NCBI GenBank assembly: GCA_002415785.1
Contig: DIAJ01000033.1
Span: 1 to 64,000, forward strand
Source of the DNA: Flavobacteriales bacterium UBA5081
Lineage (GTDB): Bacteria; Bacteroidota; Bacteroidia; Flavobacteriales_E; Vicingaceae
Reading direction: 5' to 3'
DNA: 64,000 nt
In this document: one piece after another, positions 9,225 to 18,105 of the stretch
Layout: the number at the start of each line of letters is the position of its first letter
Position numbering within the stretch: the first letter of the stretch is position 1
Notes under the pieces: model-generated
Database searches by the model: none
Told to the model about the DNA's origin: nothing
Seen by the model: only the letters and a program-made list of their open reading frames with translations
Made by a program: the position numbers and the translations under genes

Positions 9225-9232
9225 TATTTTTG
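9225..9232 (+). promoter_or_regulatory. -7 box of the HsdR-N/subtilase operon
   Basis: TATTTTTG matches TAnnTTTG and ends 8 nt before ATG 9241, so the mRNA leader would be only a few bases long. It overlaps the GTG at 9232 that opens the longer frame, which argues against that start. Confidence 0.55.
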
Positions 9233-9240
9233 TGTTACGT

Positions 9241-9696
9241 ATGCAGCAGTTAAATTTACCCTCTTATCAGTTTAAACTGATTCAGGAAGACAAAAAAACT
9301 AAAATTTTCGATGCCATTCGAAAGAAGTACCTGCTTTTAACAGCTGAAGAATGGGTACGACAAAATTTTATCGAGTTTTTAGTGCGTGAGCGCAACTTTC
9401 CGAGGGGCTTAATTGCTGTAGAAAAAGGATTAAAGTTAAACGGATTGCAAAAGCGCAGTGACATATTGATTTATTCAAAAAGTGCCGAGCCCATTTTAAT
9501 GGTAGAATGTAAGGCACCTGAAGTAAAAATCGACCAAAGCGTGTTTGACCAAATCGCTCGTTACAACATTCATTTCAAACTGCCTTTTTTAGTTGTAACT
9601 AATGGTCTCCAACATTATTGTGCACAAATAAATTTTGAAAATAAAGACTTTAGTTTTTTAAAAGATATTCCAAATTACAACGATATTAGCAAATAA
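9241..9696 (+). CDS. HsdR N-terminal-domain-like nuclease protein
   Basis: This 151-residue protein consists of one domain related to the N-terminal nuclease region of type I restriction R subunits (HSDR_N_2 family). A PD-(D/E)xK-type core is visible: RSDILIY followed by MVECKAP, giving Asp and Glu-x-Lys. No helicase, specificity or methylase gene is nearby, so this is not a restriction system. Stand-alone copies beside holA are common in Bacteroidota, and their role is unknown. I use ATG 9241, not GTG 9232, because the -7 box covers the GTG. Its stop overlaps the start of the next gene (TAATG). Confidence 0.75.
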   Translation: MQQLNLPSYQFKLIQEDKKTKIFDAIRKKYLLLTAEEWVRQNFIEFLVRERNFPRGLIAVEKGLKLNGLQKRSDILIYSKSAEPILMVECKAPEVKIDQSVFDQIARYNIHFKLPFLVVTNGLQHYCAQINFENKDFSFLKDIPNYNDISK

Positions 9697-12293
9697 TGAA
9701 TAAACTATTTCCACTTCTTGTATTTGTAATTTTCACTCTTCAGATTCATTCACAGCAGACTGAAAAAGTGAATCTTGAATTACATAATTACTTGAAAAGT
9801 ATTTCTGCAAATGAAATGGTTCCACTTTTGGTGGAAGGCGATCAAGATCAAATTCCGGAAATAGTTGAGCAACTAAACGGAACAGTTCGTCTAAAAATTA
9901 ATAATCTATTTTCCATTGAAATTCCTGCACAAAATGTAAAAACATTTGCTGCTGAGAATGCTGTAAAACTTATTGAGTTTACTACAGCTTCACCCAAAAG
10001 CCTAAGCGACACCATGCTAATTAACAGTCGTGCAGATTTGGTACATCAAATGCAAGCACCCCTGCGGCAAAACTACAGTGGAAAAGGTGTTTTATTAGGT
10101 GTTATAGACTCTGGCATTGAAATAGAGCATCCTGACTTTCAAGATAGTTTAGGCAATACGAGAATTCTAAAAATTTGGGATCAAAAGGCGCCATATAATG
10201 CAAGTAGACAAGCAGGAAACTATACTTATGGCGTAGAATGGGACTCAACAGATATTAATTCAGGAATTTGTACACATGACGACAACCCTGCTGAATATGG
10301 GCACGGAAGCAATGTTACCGGAGCTGCGGCATCTAACGGTTTTGCAAATGGGAATTTGAAAGGCATAGCGCCCAAGGTAAATATAATAAGTGTTGCAACT
10401 GATTTTAGCAAAGTAAACTGGCTACAGACTGTTGCTGAAGCGATTGATTATATTTTTGCTCAAGCAGATTCTTTAAATATGCCTTGTGTCATTAATGCTA
10501 GTATTGGCACTTACGCAGGCTCCCATGATGGAGAGGACATTGCCGCACGTATGATTGACCAAATGATTAAACTAAAAAATGGTCGAGCTGTAGTGGCAGC
10601 CGCAGGAAATGCGGGAGCAATCCCTTTTCACTTGCAGCACCATGTAAACAATGACACCCTTTTTAGCTGGTTTTCTTATCATTCCCAGCTTTATAACAGT
10701 GCCGGTGGAATTTACTTCGAACTTTGGTCGGATACTGCTGATTTTAATCAAATGTACTTTGCTTTAGGTGCAGATCAACCAACAGCTTCTGCCTATAAGT
10801 TCCGTGGAAGAACAGCTTTCGCACAAGGAAAAAATCGCATCAATCAACTTTACCTTGATTCAATTATGAGCCATAATGGCAATCGGTTAGCTTATGTCCA
10901 AACTTACGTAGAACAAAGTAGAGGACGTTACCGCATGCAGGTGGGTTTAAGCGGAATTGACTCCACTAACTACCGCTTTCGATTTGAATCTACCGGAGTT
11001 GGAAAGCTAGACATCTGGTCTTCTTTTGCTTTATTCCGCTCGTCGAATATTATTGGTCAAAACCTTCCAAGCCTCGCCCAATGGCCTGAAATGGCAAAAT
11101 ATCAACGACCGGATAGCTTGCAAACCATGGTCAGTAGTTTTACTTGCCTTCCATCTGTGATAACTGTTGCCAATTACGTCAACCGTAGCACATATTTTGA
11201 TGTAACCCAAACGCAACGCTCAACCGGTTTTCAGGGTGGCGAAATTAGTCCCAACTCTAGTTTAGGCCCCAATAGAAAAGGACAGCAAAAACCGGACATA
11301 GCAGCAGCCGGAGATTATATGTTTGCCGCAGGTAGATTAGCTACTTTGCAGCAAGCCATTCAAAATGATCCGCAAAAAGTTAGTCCCGATAGCATGCACT
11401 ACAGAAATGGAGGAACTTCCATGGCAGCACCAACGGTGGCAGGAATGATTGCTTTGCTTTTGGAGAAGTGCCCTGATTTCAACTACCTGCAAATTAAAAA
11501 TGCTTTAACAAATTCGGTTTACACCGACCAGTACACTCCCACCAACTTACCGGATTACAAATGGGGCTATGGAAAAGCCAATGCATTTCAATTACTGACA
11601 AATGAAGTTTTCACTCCTCAATTAGTGACTCCTGCTCCACCCCATTGCACTGGTAACTCCATAATTATTCAAGTGGATTCTACCTATAATTCTTATCGAT
11701 GGTACAACAACGACACAAGTAGCCAAATTAGCATCAATCAAAGCGACGTAATTTATGCTTGGGTTCAAAATAACAAAGGTTGCTTCTCCACTACAGATAC
11801 GATAGCAATCCAATTTCAAAATTCACCTCCCAAACCTTTGATTAGTCAACGCAATGACACTCTATTTGTTCAAGCTGCTAATGGACAGTTGCAATGGTAC
11901 TATAACAACAATCTTATTTCCGGTGCAACTCAAAGTTCGATTAAAACAACACAAAGTGGAGACTATTTTTGTCAATTAACCGACACGAATGGTTGCAGTA
12001 GCTTTTCTGACACTTTAAATATCACTATTACAGGTATTCAAAATTTAGAAAAACAAAATCAATTTCCCATTTACCCAAACCCAACTCAAGATTATATCGT
12101 GCTTGAATTCAATAATTCTAAAGAAAACCTTGAAATTATTCTATTGGATATAAATGGAAAAACACTAATCCGTCGTCAGTACACCAAAAAGCAACGAATA
12201 AAACTAGATTTAAGTCTTTTAGCAAAAGGAATGTATTTTATTCAGTTAAATACAGCTAAAAATCAGTATAATGAATTAATCATAAAACAATGA
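9696..12293 (+). CDS. Secreted S8 subtilase with T9SS sorting domain (first of pair)
   Basis: This 865-residue secreted serine protease has a signal peptide (about 1-19) and a prodomain-like region. The subtilase catalytic triad is Asp138 (VIDSG), His203 (GHGSN) and Ser575 (GGTSMAAP), with oxyanion Asn305. The catalytic domain is split by a roughly 180-residue beta-rich insertion between the Asn and Ser blocks. Ig-like domains follow (PPHCTGNS...QWYYNNNLISG), and a type A T9SS sorting domain begins at YPNPTQD. It overlaps the genes on both sides by a few bases, so it is translationally coupled in an operon. Extracellular proteolysis is inferred; the substrate is unknown. Confidence 0.88.
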   Translation: MNKLFPLLVFVIFTLQIHSQQTEKVNLELHNYLKSISANEMVPLLVEGDQDQIPEIVEQLNGTVRLKINNLFSIEIPAQNVKTFAAENAVKLIEFTTASPKSLSDTMLINSRADLVHQMQAPLRQNYSGKGVLLGVIDSGIEIEHPDFQDSLGNTRILKIWDQKAPYNASRQAGNYTYGVEWDSTDINSGICTHDDNPAEYGHGSNVTGAAASNGFANGNLKGIAPKVNIISVATDFSKVNWLQTVAEAIDYIFAQADSLNMPCVINASIGTYAGSHDGEDIAARMIDQMIKLKNGRAVVAAAGNAGAIPFHLQHHVNNDTLFSWFSYHSQLYNSAGGIYFELWSDTADFNQMYFALGADQPTASAYKFRGRTAFAQGKNRINQLYLDSIMSHNGNRLAYVQTYVEQSRGRYRMQVGLSGIDSTNYRFRFESTGVGKLDIWSSFALFRSSNIIGQNLPSLAQWPEMAKYQRPDSLQTMVSSFTCLPSVITVANYVNRSTYFDVTQTQRSTGFQGGEISPNSSLGPNRKGQQKPDIAAAGDYMFAAGRLATLQQAIQNDPQKVSPDSMHYRNGGTSMAAPTVAGMIALLLEKCPDFNYLQIKNALTNSVYTDQYTPTNLPDYKWGYGKANAFQLLTNEVFTPQLVTPAPPHCTGNSIIIQVDSTYNSYRWYNNDTSSQISINQSDVIYAWVQNNKGCFSTTDTIAIQFQNSPPKPLISQRNDTLFVQAANGQLQWYYNNNLISGATQSSIKTTQSGDYFCQLTDTNGCSSFSDTLNITITGIQNLEKQNQFPIYPNPTQDYIVLEFNNSKENLEIILLDINGKTLIRRQYTKKQRIKLDLSLLAKGMYFIQLNTAKNQYNELIIKQ

Positions 12294-15049
12294 AGAAATT
12301 ATACTCTCTAATATTATTAATGTTATGTTTTTCCATATTTTCAATTTATGCGCAAGATCGCTTAATAGTTAAATTAAAAGAAAATCATCGAGAGGCAATT
12401 GCTAAGAGTTCGCTCCAAAAAATCTTTCAAGAAGAAGGAGTTAGTTCTGTTCAAAAAGCATTTCCGCAGCATACAAATAAGAAATTAAAAAAAGGAGAGG
12501 TTGACTTAAGTCGAATTTACTACCTTGAAATCTCTTCGAATAAAAACATTCAAAAAGTACTTCAGCAACTCAGGAAAAGAGATGAAGTGGAATATGCTGA
12601 ACCGGAATACCTCAACCAATTAACTTATGTTCCTTCAGACACTTTAAATGTCAACCAATGGTATTTAGATGCCGTTTTTGCTTACGATGCATGGGATATA
12701 GAAACCGGAGATACCAATGTTGTTATAGCCATTTCCGATACGGGAATAGACACCGCCCATAATGATTTAAAAGCTAATATTGCCTATAATTACGATGATC
12801 CAATTAATGGAGTTGACGATGATAATGATGGCTACATAGATAATTTCTATGGCTGGAATACAGGTTCCAATAATTTCAATGTTCAAGTTTCGAATTCGGG
12901 ACATGGTTCGAATGTTAGCGGCATAGCTGCAGCAGTTACCGATAATGTTACCGGAATTAGCGGCTGTGGTTTTAATAGCCGGTTTATGACAGTAAAGATT
13001 GATAACAACCAAGGTCAACTTACTGGAGCTTACCAAAGCATAGTTTATGCTGCCGACCAGGGAGCTTTTGTAATTAATTGTTCATGGGGAAGCTATAGCT
13101 ATTCTGAATTTGCGCAAGATATAGTCAATTATGCTACTATTAATAAAGGTGCGCTAATAACAGCAGGTGCCGGCAATGGACCATTTAGTGGCCCGAATGC
13201 GGCAATTGGAGTTGAAGAGCAATTTTATCCTGCTGCTTACGAAAATGTAATGGCTGTTGGCTCTCTCATTTATGATGACACGGTTAAACTCAGTTCAAAT
13301 TACGGTTATTGGTTAGATATTTTTGCACCGGGTGAAGATATGCTAACTACAAATGCAGCAGGTGGCTACGGCCAAAATGGTGGAACCTCAATGGCGGCAC
13401 CGGTAGTTGCAGGAGCAGCGGCTTTGGTTAAATCTCATTTTCCCCATTACACTGCCAAACAAGTTGAAATGCAGTTAAAAAATACAGCGGATAATATTGA
13501 TCATGTAAACGACCAAAAGTATCATAACAAAGTAGGAGCAGGTAGAGTAAATTTTTTAGCTGCGCTAACAGACACAACTGATGCAGGTTTGATGTTGGAA
13601 AACAAAACTATCACCGAAAACAATGTAAATGGCTCTTTTATAGCAGGTGATACCATTATTTTTTACGGAGATTTAATCAACTACTTAAAAGATGCAACCA
13701 ATGTGAGCATTAAAGTAATTGCTGTGAATAATAAGCTAACGCCAATACGAGACTCAATTACCTTAGGCAATCTGAACTCCGGAGATACAATCAATTTTGC
13801 TCAGAATCCTATTCAATTTAGAATACCCAATGGTTTATTAATCAATGAAGGAGTAGGACTTTGGGTTAAAATTTACGCTGATAATTTTTATGGAACAGAT
13901 TATATTGAACTAAATGTCAATAACGACTACATTACAGTAGAAGAAAACAACTTGCGAATTACTTATAGTAGTTCAGGAGGCATTGGTTTTTCAGGGAGCA
14001 GCTCCAACCTAGGAGAAGGAATTAAATATTTAGGTGGGCAGTCATTGTTGTACGAAGGAGCATTAGCCGTTGGCGCCGACACCTCTTATGTAGCTGACAA
14101 GTTCCGAGGTAACAGCGGTGTAGATAATGACTTTACTTCTTCTCAACTGATTAGATTAGTATCATCAAACCAAGCTGATGTAGAGTTAAATACCACTTTT
14201 GAAGATACTAGCTCTCCAACTACTTATGAAATTAATCAGCGCAACTATCTCTTTAAAACGCAATACCCAAATACCTCAATTTATGTTTTCGATATTAAGA
14301 ACGTTAGCAATACTGACCTTAGCAATGTATACGCAGGTATGATTATGGATTGGGACATTTTAGACTACTCGAAGAATAAAGTTTATTACGACGCTGCTCG
14401 AAGTATGGGGGTGAGTTACTCTACGGATAGCAATTTGTATTGTGGGATAAAAGCATTGAATGAAGATGCCATTATCAGACATTATGCAATCGATAATATC
14501 TCAAACTCCCCGGATGGATTAAATTTATTCGATGGATTTTCAGATGCCGAAAAATATTGTGTTTTAACAAATCAAAGGGATTCTGCAGGAAACCAAAGTC
14601 AAGGAGGCAATGATATTATTGATGTAGTTTCTATGGGTAAAATCACATTGAAAAGAGACAGCACTTTAAGAGCTGCCTTTGCTATTATTATCAACGATGA
14701 TCTCAATTCGCTCGAAACTGAAGCCGATAGTATTCAGCAGATTTTTAACCGACAGCTTTCAAGTATTGATGAAGTTACAGCAATAAGTAACAATTCATAC
14801 AAGCTCTACCCCAACCCTAGTGGTGGTGACTTAAACATAGAGTTAAATTTAGCAAATGCAGAGCGATTGACTTTAAAAATCTACGATATTCACGGTCGCT
14901 TAGTTTTTGAACAGAATGAAAAGCAATATGCAAAAGGCATAAACAACTTTACCATTAACTCCCTTGCTCTGAATAGCGGCAGTTATTTTTTACAACTGCT
15001 GGGAAAAGACTTAAAAGTTGAAAAGAAATTTATCATCTCAACTCCCTAA
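12290..15049 (+). CDS. Secreted S8 subtilase with T9SS sorting domain (second of pair)
   Basis: This is a 919-residue secreted subtilase. The signal peptide (1-21) leads to a fervidolysin-like propeptide (RLIVKLKENH). The triad is Asp150 (ISDTG), His205 (GHGSN) and Ser367 (GGTSMAAP) with Asn296, so the catalytic domain is compact and lacks the large insertion of its neighbour. A long beta-rich C-terminal region ends in a T9SS type A domain from YPNPSGGD. It overlaps the first subtilase by 4 nt (ATGA), so translation is coupled. The two proteases are clearly different subtypes and not a recent tandem duplication. Confidence 0.88.
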   Translation: MKKLYSLILLMLCFSIFSIYAQDRLIVKLKENHREAIAKSSLQKIFQEEGVSSVQKAFPQHTNKKLKKGEVDLSRIYYLEISSNKNIQKVLQQLRKRDEVEYAEPEYLNQLTYVPSDTLNVNQWYLDAVFAYDAWDIETGDTNVVIAISDTGIDTAHNDLKANIAYNYDDPINGVDDDNDGYIDNFYGWNTGSNNFNVQVSNSGHGSNVSGIAAAVTDNVTGISGCGFNSRFMTVKIDNNQGQLTGAYQSIVYAADQGAFVINCSWGSYSYSEFAQDIVNYATINKGALITAGAGNGPFSGPNAAIGVEEQFYPAAYENVMAVGSLIYDDTVKLSSNYGYWLDIFAPGEDMLTTNAAGGYGQNGGTSMAAPVVAGAAALVKSHFPHYTAKQVEMQLKNTADNIDHVNDQKYHNKVGAGRVNFLAALTDTTDAGLMLENKTITENNVNGSFIAGDTIIFYGDLINYLKDATNVSIKVIAVNNKLTPIRDSITLGNLNSGDTINFAQNPIQFRIPNGLLINEGVGLWVKIYADNFYGTDYIELNVNNDYITVEENNLRITYSSSGGIGFSGSSSNLGEGIKYLGGQSLLYEGALAVGADTSYVADKFRGNSGVDNDFTSSQLIRLVSSNQADVELNTTFEDTSSPTTYEINQRNYLFKTQYPNTSIYVFDIKNVSNTDLSNVYAGMIMDWDILDYSKNKVYYDAARSMGVSYSTDSNLYCGIKALNEDAIIRHYAIDNISNSPDGLNLFDGFSDAEKYCVLTNQRDSAGNQSQGGNDIIDVVSMGKITLKRDSTLRAAFAIIINDDLNSLETEADSIQQIFNRQLSSIDEVTAISNNSYKLYPNPSGGDLNIELNLANAERLTLKIYDIHGRLVFEQNEKQYAKGINNFTINSLALNSGSYFLQLLGKDLKVEKKFIISTP

Positions 15050-15053
15050 ATAA

Positions 15054-15752
15054 ATGACCGAAGTCCGCTATCTTAAAGTAAAGAAAGGAGAAGGCCGGCG
15101 ATTTGCCATTAGTGACATCCATGGCTGTCATAGAACATTTAAATTGTTGCTCAAGCAAATACGATTGCAAAAAAAAGATCAACTATTTATACTTGGTGAT
15201 TTAATTAATCGTGGAAAGCAGAGCGCTAAGGTCTTAGATTTTGTTCAGGAACTTATTAATTATGGCTTTCAACTTTATTTATTAAGAGGTAACCACGAAC
15301 AACGAATTTTAAATGTTGCACACAAAACAGAGGAAGAAATACTCAAGATGCTTAAAAAGAACAATTCTAGCGATTTAAAAAAAGCCGGAGAAGAGAAATG
15401 GAAATTGTACTTGCAGTTAATGCAATCCACCTACCACTATTTTGAATTGGAAGACTACTTGCTTGTACATGCGGGTTTTGATTTTAGCCTGGAGTTTCCA
15501 TTTAGATCTATTCATCCAATGCTATACAAACGCAGCTTTAAGATTGATAAAGAAAAACTAGGTAATAAGCGGTTGATTCACGGTCACACTCCTCAAAAAA
15601 TCAGCAATATAATTCGCCGAATTAAAAGCGGAAAGCGAAAAATTTGTATTGATAATGGTTGTGTAAATTCCAAAACGAATGAAGAAGGAAACCTTGTCTG
15701 TCTTAATTTAGACAGCATGTCACTAATCGTTCAACCGAATGCCGAAAAGTAA
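15054..15752 (+). CDS. PPP-family metallophosphoesterase
   Basis: This 232-residue cytoplasmic phosphatase has the complete metal-site signature: DIHG (Asp21, His23), GDLINRG (Asp49), GNHE (Asn80, His81), VHAG and HGHTP. These are the motifs of the serine/threonine protein phosphatase / diadenosine tetraphosphatase class. The substrate may be a phosphoprotein or a dinucleoside polyphosphate. It starts 4 nt after the second subtilase, so it is last in the operon that begins at 9241. A phosphatase in an operon with secreted proteases is not an obvious functional pairing. Confidence 0.85.
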   Translation: MTEVRYLKVKKGEGRRFAISDIHGCHRTFKLLLKQIRLQKKDQLFILGDLINRGKQSAKVLDFVQELINYGFQLYLLRGNHEQRILNVAHKTEEEILKMLKKNNSSDLKKAGEEKWKLYLQLMQSTYHYFELEDYLLVHAGFDFSLEFPFRSIHPMLYKRSFKIDKEKLGNKRLIHGHTPQKISNIIRRIKSGKRKICIDNGCVNSKTNEEGNLVCLNLDSMSLIVQPNAEK

Positions 15753-15784
15753 AAAAGTACGTTTGTTGAGCAAAAATTAAGTGT

Positions 15785-15792
15785 TAACTTTG
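15785..15792 (+). promoter_or_regulatory. -7 box of tRNA-Leu
   Basis: TAACTTTG matches TAnnTTTG and ends 8 nt before the tRNA. A TTTG at 15762-15765, 19 nt upstream, fits the -33 element. This is the best complete promoter in the window. Confidence 0.75.
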
Positions 15793-15800
15793 CCGCATCT

Positions 15801-15884
15801 ACCCCGGTGCTGAAATTGGTAGACAGGCATGGTTGAGGGCCATGTGTCCGCAAGGACGTGCAGGTTCGACTCCCGTCCGGGGTA
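15801..15884 (+). tRNA. tRNA-Leu (anticodon GAG)
   Basis: This is an 84-nt class II tRNA. The acceptor stem ACCCCGG pairs perfectly with CCGGGGT, and the discriminator is A. The D arm is CTG/CAG. The anticodon stem CATGG/CCATG holds loop TTGAGGG, anticodon GAG (reads CUU/CUC). A long variable arm (GTCC..GGAC) is present, and the T loop is TTCGACT. One T-stem pair is an A-C mismatch. CCA is not encoded. An open frame on the opposite strand across it (ending RTGVEPAR-like) is an artefact. Confidence 0.93.
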
Positions 15885-15890
15885 CTAGGT

Positions 15891-16040
15891 GATCAAATCG
15901 CCAAAATTTCTTTGAAGCGAGCGAATAAAAAAAGCTCGCTTTTTTTATTGGTGAGTGAAAAGAAAAAGTGATGAAATCACTGCGATTTGATCCACTCCTC
16001 GACATCGAAGGGCGAGATGAAATCACTCCCGGAGTACTAG
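15891..16040. repeat. Repeat-rich 3' flank of tRNA-Leu with a tRNA-end-like fragment
   Basis: GATCAAATCGC at 15891-15901 recurs inverted at 15982-15992. GATGAAATCACT at 15970-15981 recurs directly at 16016-16027. The second copy runs into ACTCCCGGAGTACTAG (about 16025-16040), which resembles the tRNA 3' end ACTCCCGTCCGGGGTACTAG with a deletion. This could be the scar of an excised element or a processing-related repeat. The remaining bases to 16257 show no gene, so the whole gap 15885-16257 holds only the terminator and these repeats. Confidence 0.45.
15916..15947 (+). terminator. Terminator after tRNA-Leu
   Basis: AGCGAGC at 15916-15922 pairs with GCTCGCT at 15934-15940, and a run of seven T follows from 15940. 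The hairpin has seven pairs and an A-rich loop. It would end the tRNA transcript about 30 nt past the mature 3' end. Confidence 0.75.
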
Positions 16041-16257
16041 ATTAGAGTGAGTGTTTAGAGCGAGAGCGATAAGTATTCACTCTTTTTTTAAACCCTCTTT
16101 TTAAACACATTAAAACCAATTAACTTTCATCACACTTTGTGTAATGTGAATGCAAAATAAACATAACAAATTCTCTCTCCTCACTCTCCACACTCGCTCT
16201 GCACACTCACTCTCACTCTGCTAAGCTATGTTTGGTTCTCAAAAACTATAGGTATTC

Positions 16258-16734
16258 TCACATCAACTGTTTATGCCAACTATCTGTTACAGGCACTTCC
16301 CATTTTTTCATAAAATCTCCTTTAGTTTCTAATAAATTATTAAAAACAACTGTATCTTTCGTTAAACGGCCTTCTTTAAGTGCGGCTTGAAAATCGCTCA
16401 TGGGTAGCGTTTCTATTTGCTCACCATTTTTATAAGCAATGTTTAAGCGATTAAATAAGTCGATTTTATATTCTGTCTCTAGAGATTTTATAAAATGAAC
16501 TGAAGAATCAATGGAACAACCGGAAGCTTTCACCTGACTTTCATCTGCAAAAAGAACAATGAAGCGATTGTAAAAAACCTCAAATGCCGCTTGCAAACTT
16601 GCTCCATGAGCAGCCCATTCTGCAATAAACTGATTGCCTTTACTTCTAATTTCGTCAGTTTCTTCTGCGCTTAACTCTCTATCGCTTTGATAAATCCAAA
16701 CTCTGCTGTGGTCACCTAGTGATTTATAATTCAT
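16258..16734 (-). CDS. Conserved Bacteroidota protein (often labelled ABC transporter ATPase)
   Basis: This is a 158-residue soluble protein of a family found across Bacteroidota, whose database label 'ABC transporter ATPase' is not justified. It has no Walker A, signature or Walker B motif. Visible features are HSRVWIYQSDREL near the N-terminus and an alternating alpha/beta pattern with no membrane helix. I start it at ATG 16734 because the -7 box at 16753-16760 would overlap the longer start at 16755. Function unknown. It is divergent from the YciI-like lipoprotein gene. Confidence 0.7.
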   Translation of the reverse strand: MNYKSLGDHSRVWIYQSDRELSAEETDEIRSKGNQFIAEWAAHGASLQAAFEVFYNRFIVLFADESQVKASGCSIDSSVHFIKSLETEYKIDLFNRLNIAYKNGEQIETLPMSDFQAALKEGRLTKDTVVFNNLLETKGDFMKKWEVPVTDSWHKQLM

Positions 16735-16752
16735 TTTTATCGAATTTTGACA

Positions 16753-16760
16753 CAAAGTTA
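16753..16760 (-). promoter_or_regulatory. -7 box of the conserved protein gene
   Basis: TAACTTTG on the minus strand (TAnnTTTG) lies 18 nt upstream of ATG 16734 and excludes the longer start at 16755. Confidence 0.55.
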
Positions 16761-16784
16761 ACCATTGCTTTCAAAGCTAAATTT

Positions 16785-16792
16785 TACATTTG
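16785..16792 (+). promoter_or_regulatory. -7 box giving a near-leaderless mRNA
   Basis: TACATTTG (TAnnTTTG) ends only 4 nt before ATG 16797. With the usual start about 5-7 nt past the box, the transcript would begin at or next to the start codon. Confidence 0.55.
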
Positions 16793-16796
16793 AGAT

Positions 16797-17273
16797 ATGT
16801 CAAAATATTTAACACTTCTTACCATCGTAGCTCTTTTTGCTTGTAATCAAACAGAGGAATCAAAGGCAATTATCAAGCAAAATAAAGTTGCTTATGACTC
16901 AACTTTAGCCAAAAATCTTGGAGCTGATGATTATGGCATGAAAACTTATGTAATTGCATTTTTAAAAAGTGGTAAGCAAAAAGCCAAAGATTCAGCTCAT
17001 GCAGCAGAATTGATGAAAGCGCATTTAGCCAACATCAATAAAATGGCAGAAAAAGGACAGCTTGTTATTGCAGGGCCATTTTTTGGTGGCGATAGCTTAA
17101 GAGGAATTTACATTTTTGACACGAAAAGCATTGATTCTGCAAAAGCATGGACAGCAACTGACCCTGCCATAAAGTATGGCTCTTTAAAAATGGAACTAAA
17201 AAAATGGTATGGCAGCGCCGCACTAATGAAAGTAAATGAAATTCACAAGGGCATTGCTAAAAAGTCGATCTAA
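16797..17273 (+). CDS. YciI-like domain lipoprotein
   Basis: This 158-residue protein has a lipoprotein signal with lipobox LFAC (Cys16), so it is probably anchored in the periplasm or outer membrane. The rest resembles the YCII fold (YVIAFLKSG, AGPFFGGDSLRGIYIFD, ending in a Trp/Tyr segment). YciI-like domains are small alpha/beta barrels of mostly unknown activity, usually cytoplasmic; a lipoprotein form is a Bacteroidota variant. The mRNA is predicted near-leaderless. It converges on the Fe-S gene with 8 nt between stop codons. Confidence 0.7.
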   Translation: MSKYLTLLTIVALFACNQTEESKAIIKQNKVAYDSTLAKNLGADDYGMKTYVIAFLKSGKQKAKDSAHAAELMKAHLANINKMAEKGQLVIAGPFFGGDSLRGIYIFDTKSIDSAKAWTATDPAIKYGSLKMELKKWYGSAALMKVNEIHKGIAKKSI

Positions 17274-17281
17274 GACTGTTA

Positions 17282-18076
17282 CTACAAACCTTTACTCTCC
17301 GCAATCAATTCCGCTAAATCGTAGACTTTAATACTGTCTTCTTTTTCTTTGGTTTTTACACCATCGGTCATCATGGTCATACAGAAAGGGCAACCCACTG
17401 CAACAACATCTGCCTTAGATTCTATTACGTCCTCTGTTCGCTCATCGTTCACTTCCTTTTTGCCGGGCTCAGCCTCTTTAAACATTTGAGCGCCTCCTGC
17501 TCCACAGCATAGTCCTTTTGACTTACAACGCTTCATTTCCACTAAATCACTGTCGAGTTGCTCAATTAGTTTACGTGGCGCCTCGTACTCTCCATTGGCT
17601 CTTCCTAAATAACAAGGATCGTGAAAAGTGATTTTTCGTCCTTTAAAACTTCCTCCTTCAATTTTTAATTGTCCTTCTTCAATAAGCGACTGCAAAAATT
17701 GAGAATGGTGCATAACTTCATAGTTTCCTCCTAAACCCGGATACTCGTTTTTTAAAGTATTGAAACAATGCGGACAGGTGGTAACAATCTTTTTTACCTC
17801 GTAGCCATCAAGCACTTGAATATTTGTCATGGCTTGCATTTGAAACAAAAACTCATTGCCGGCTCTTTTCGCCGGATCTCCTGTACAACTTTCTTCTGTA
17901 CCTAGGATGGCAAAATTGATTCCTACCTCATTTAATATCTTCACAAAAGCACGAGTTGTTTTCTTTGCACGGTCGTCGAAACTACCGGCACAACCTACCC
18001 AAAACAGTACATCCGGCTTTTTGCCTTCTGCTGTTAATTCTGCCATTGTTTTTACGTTCAAGTTCTCAGTTGCCAT
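17282..18076 (-). CDS. CCG-domain Fe-S protein (HdrB/GlpC-like)
   Basis: This 264-residue soluble protein has two cysteine-rich CCG domains. The first includes Cys64 and TCPHC (Cys101, Cys104). The second includes HDPCYLGR (Cys155), GLCCGAGG (Cys190-191) and GCPFC (Cys229, Cys232). Such domains bind a noncubane Fe-S cluster in heterodisulfide-reductase-type and related electron-transfer proteins. It lies 29 nt downstream of the membrane Fe-S gene. Together they probably form one redox module passing electrons between a soluble donor and the quinone pool. The donor is not visible. Confidence 0.82.
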   Translation of the reverse strand: MATENLNVKTMAELTAEGKKPDVLFWVGCAGSFDDRAKKTTRAFVKILNEVGINFAILGTEESCTGDPAKRAGNEFLFQMQAMTNIQVLDGYEVKKIVTTCPHCFNTLKNEYPGLGGNYEVMHHSQFLQSLIEEGQLKIEGGSFKGRKITFHDPCYLGRANGEYEAPRKLIEQLDSDLVEMKRCKSKGLCCGAGGAQMFKEAEPGKKEVNDERTEDVIESKADVVAVGCPFCMTMMTDGVKTKEKEDSIKVYDLAELIAESKGL

Positions 18077-18105
18077 ATCTATAAAGTCTTTTATCTATTC
18101 AGTTC

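Noticed and set aside
9241..9696. Part of a type I restriction system
   Set aside because: Only the nuclease-like N-terminal domain is present, with no helicase, HsdM or HsdS nearby. Stand-alone copies beside holA are usual.
15799..16026. Open frame opposite tRNA-Leu
   Set aside because: It lies across the tRNA and its terminator on the other strand. The RTGVEPAR-type peptide is a known artefact of tRNA-Leu sequences.
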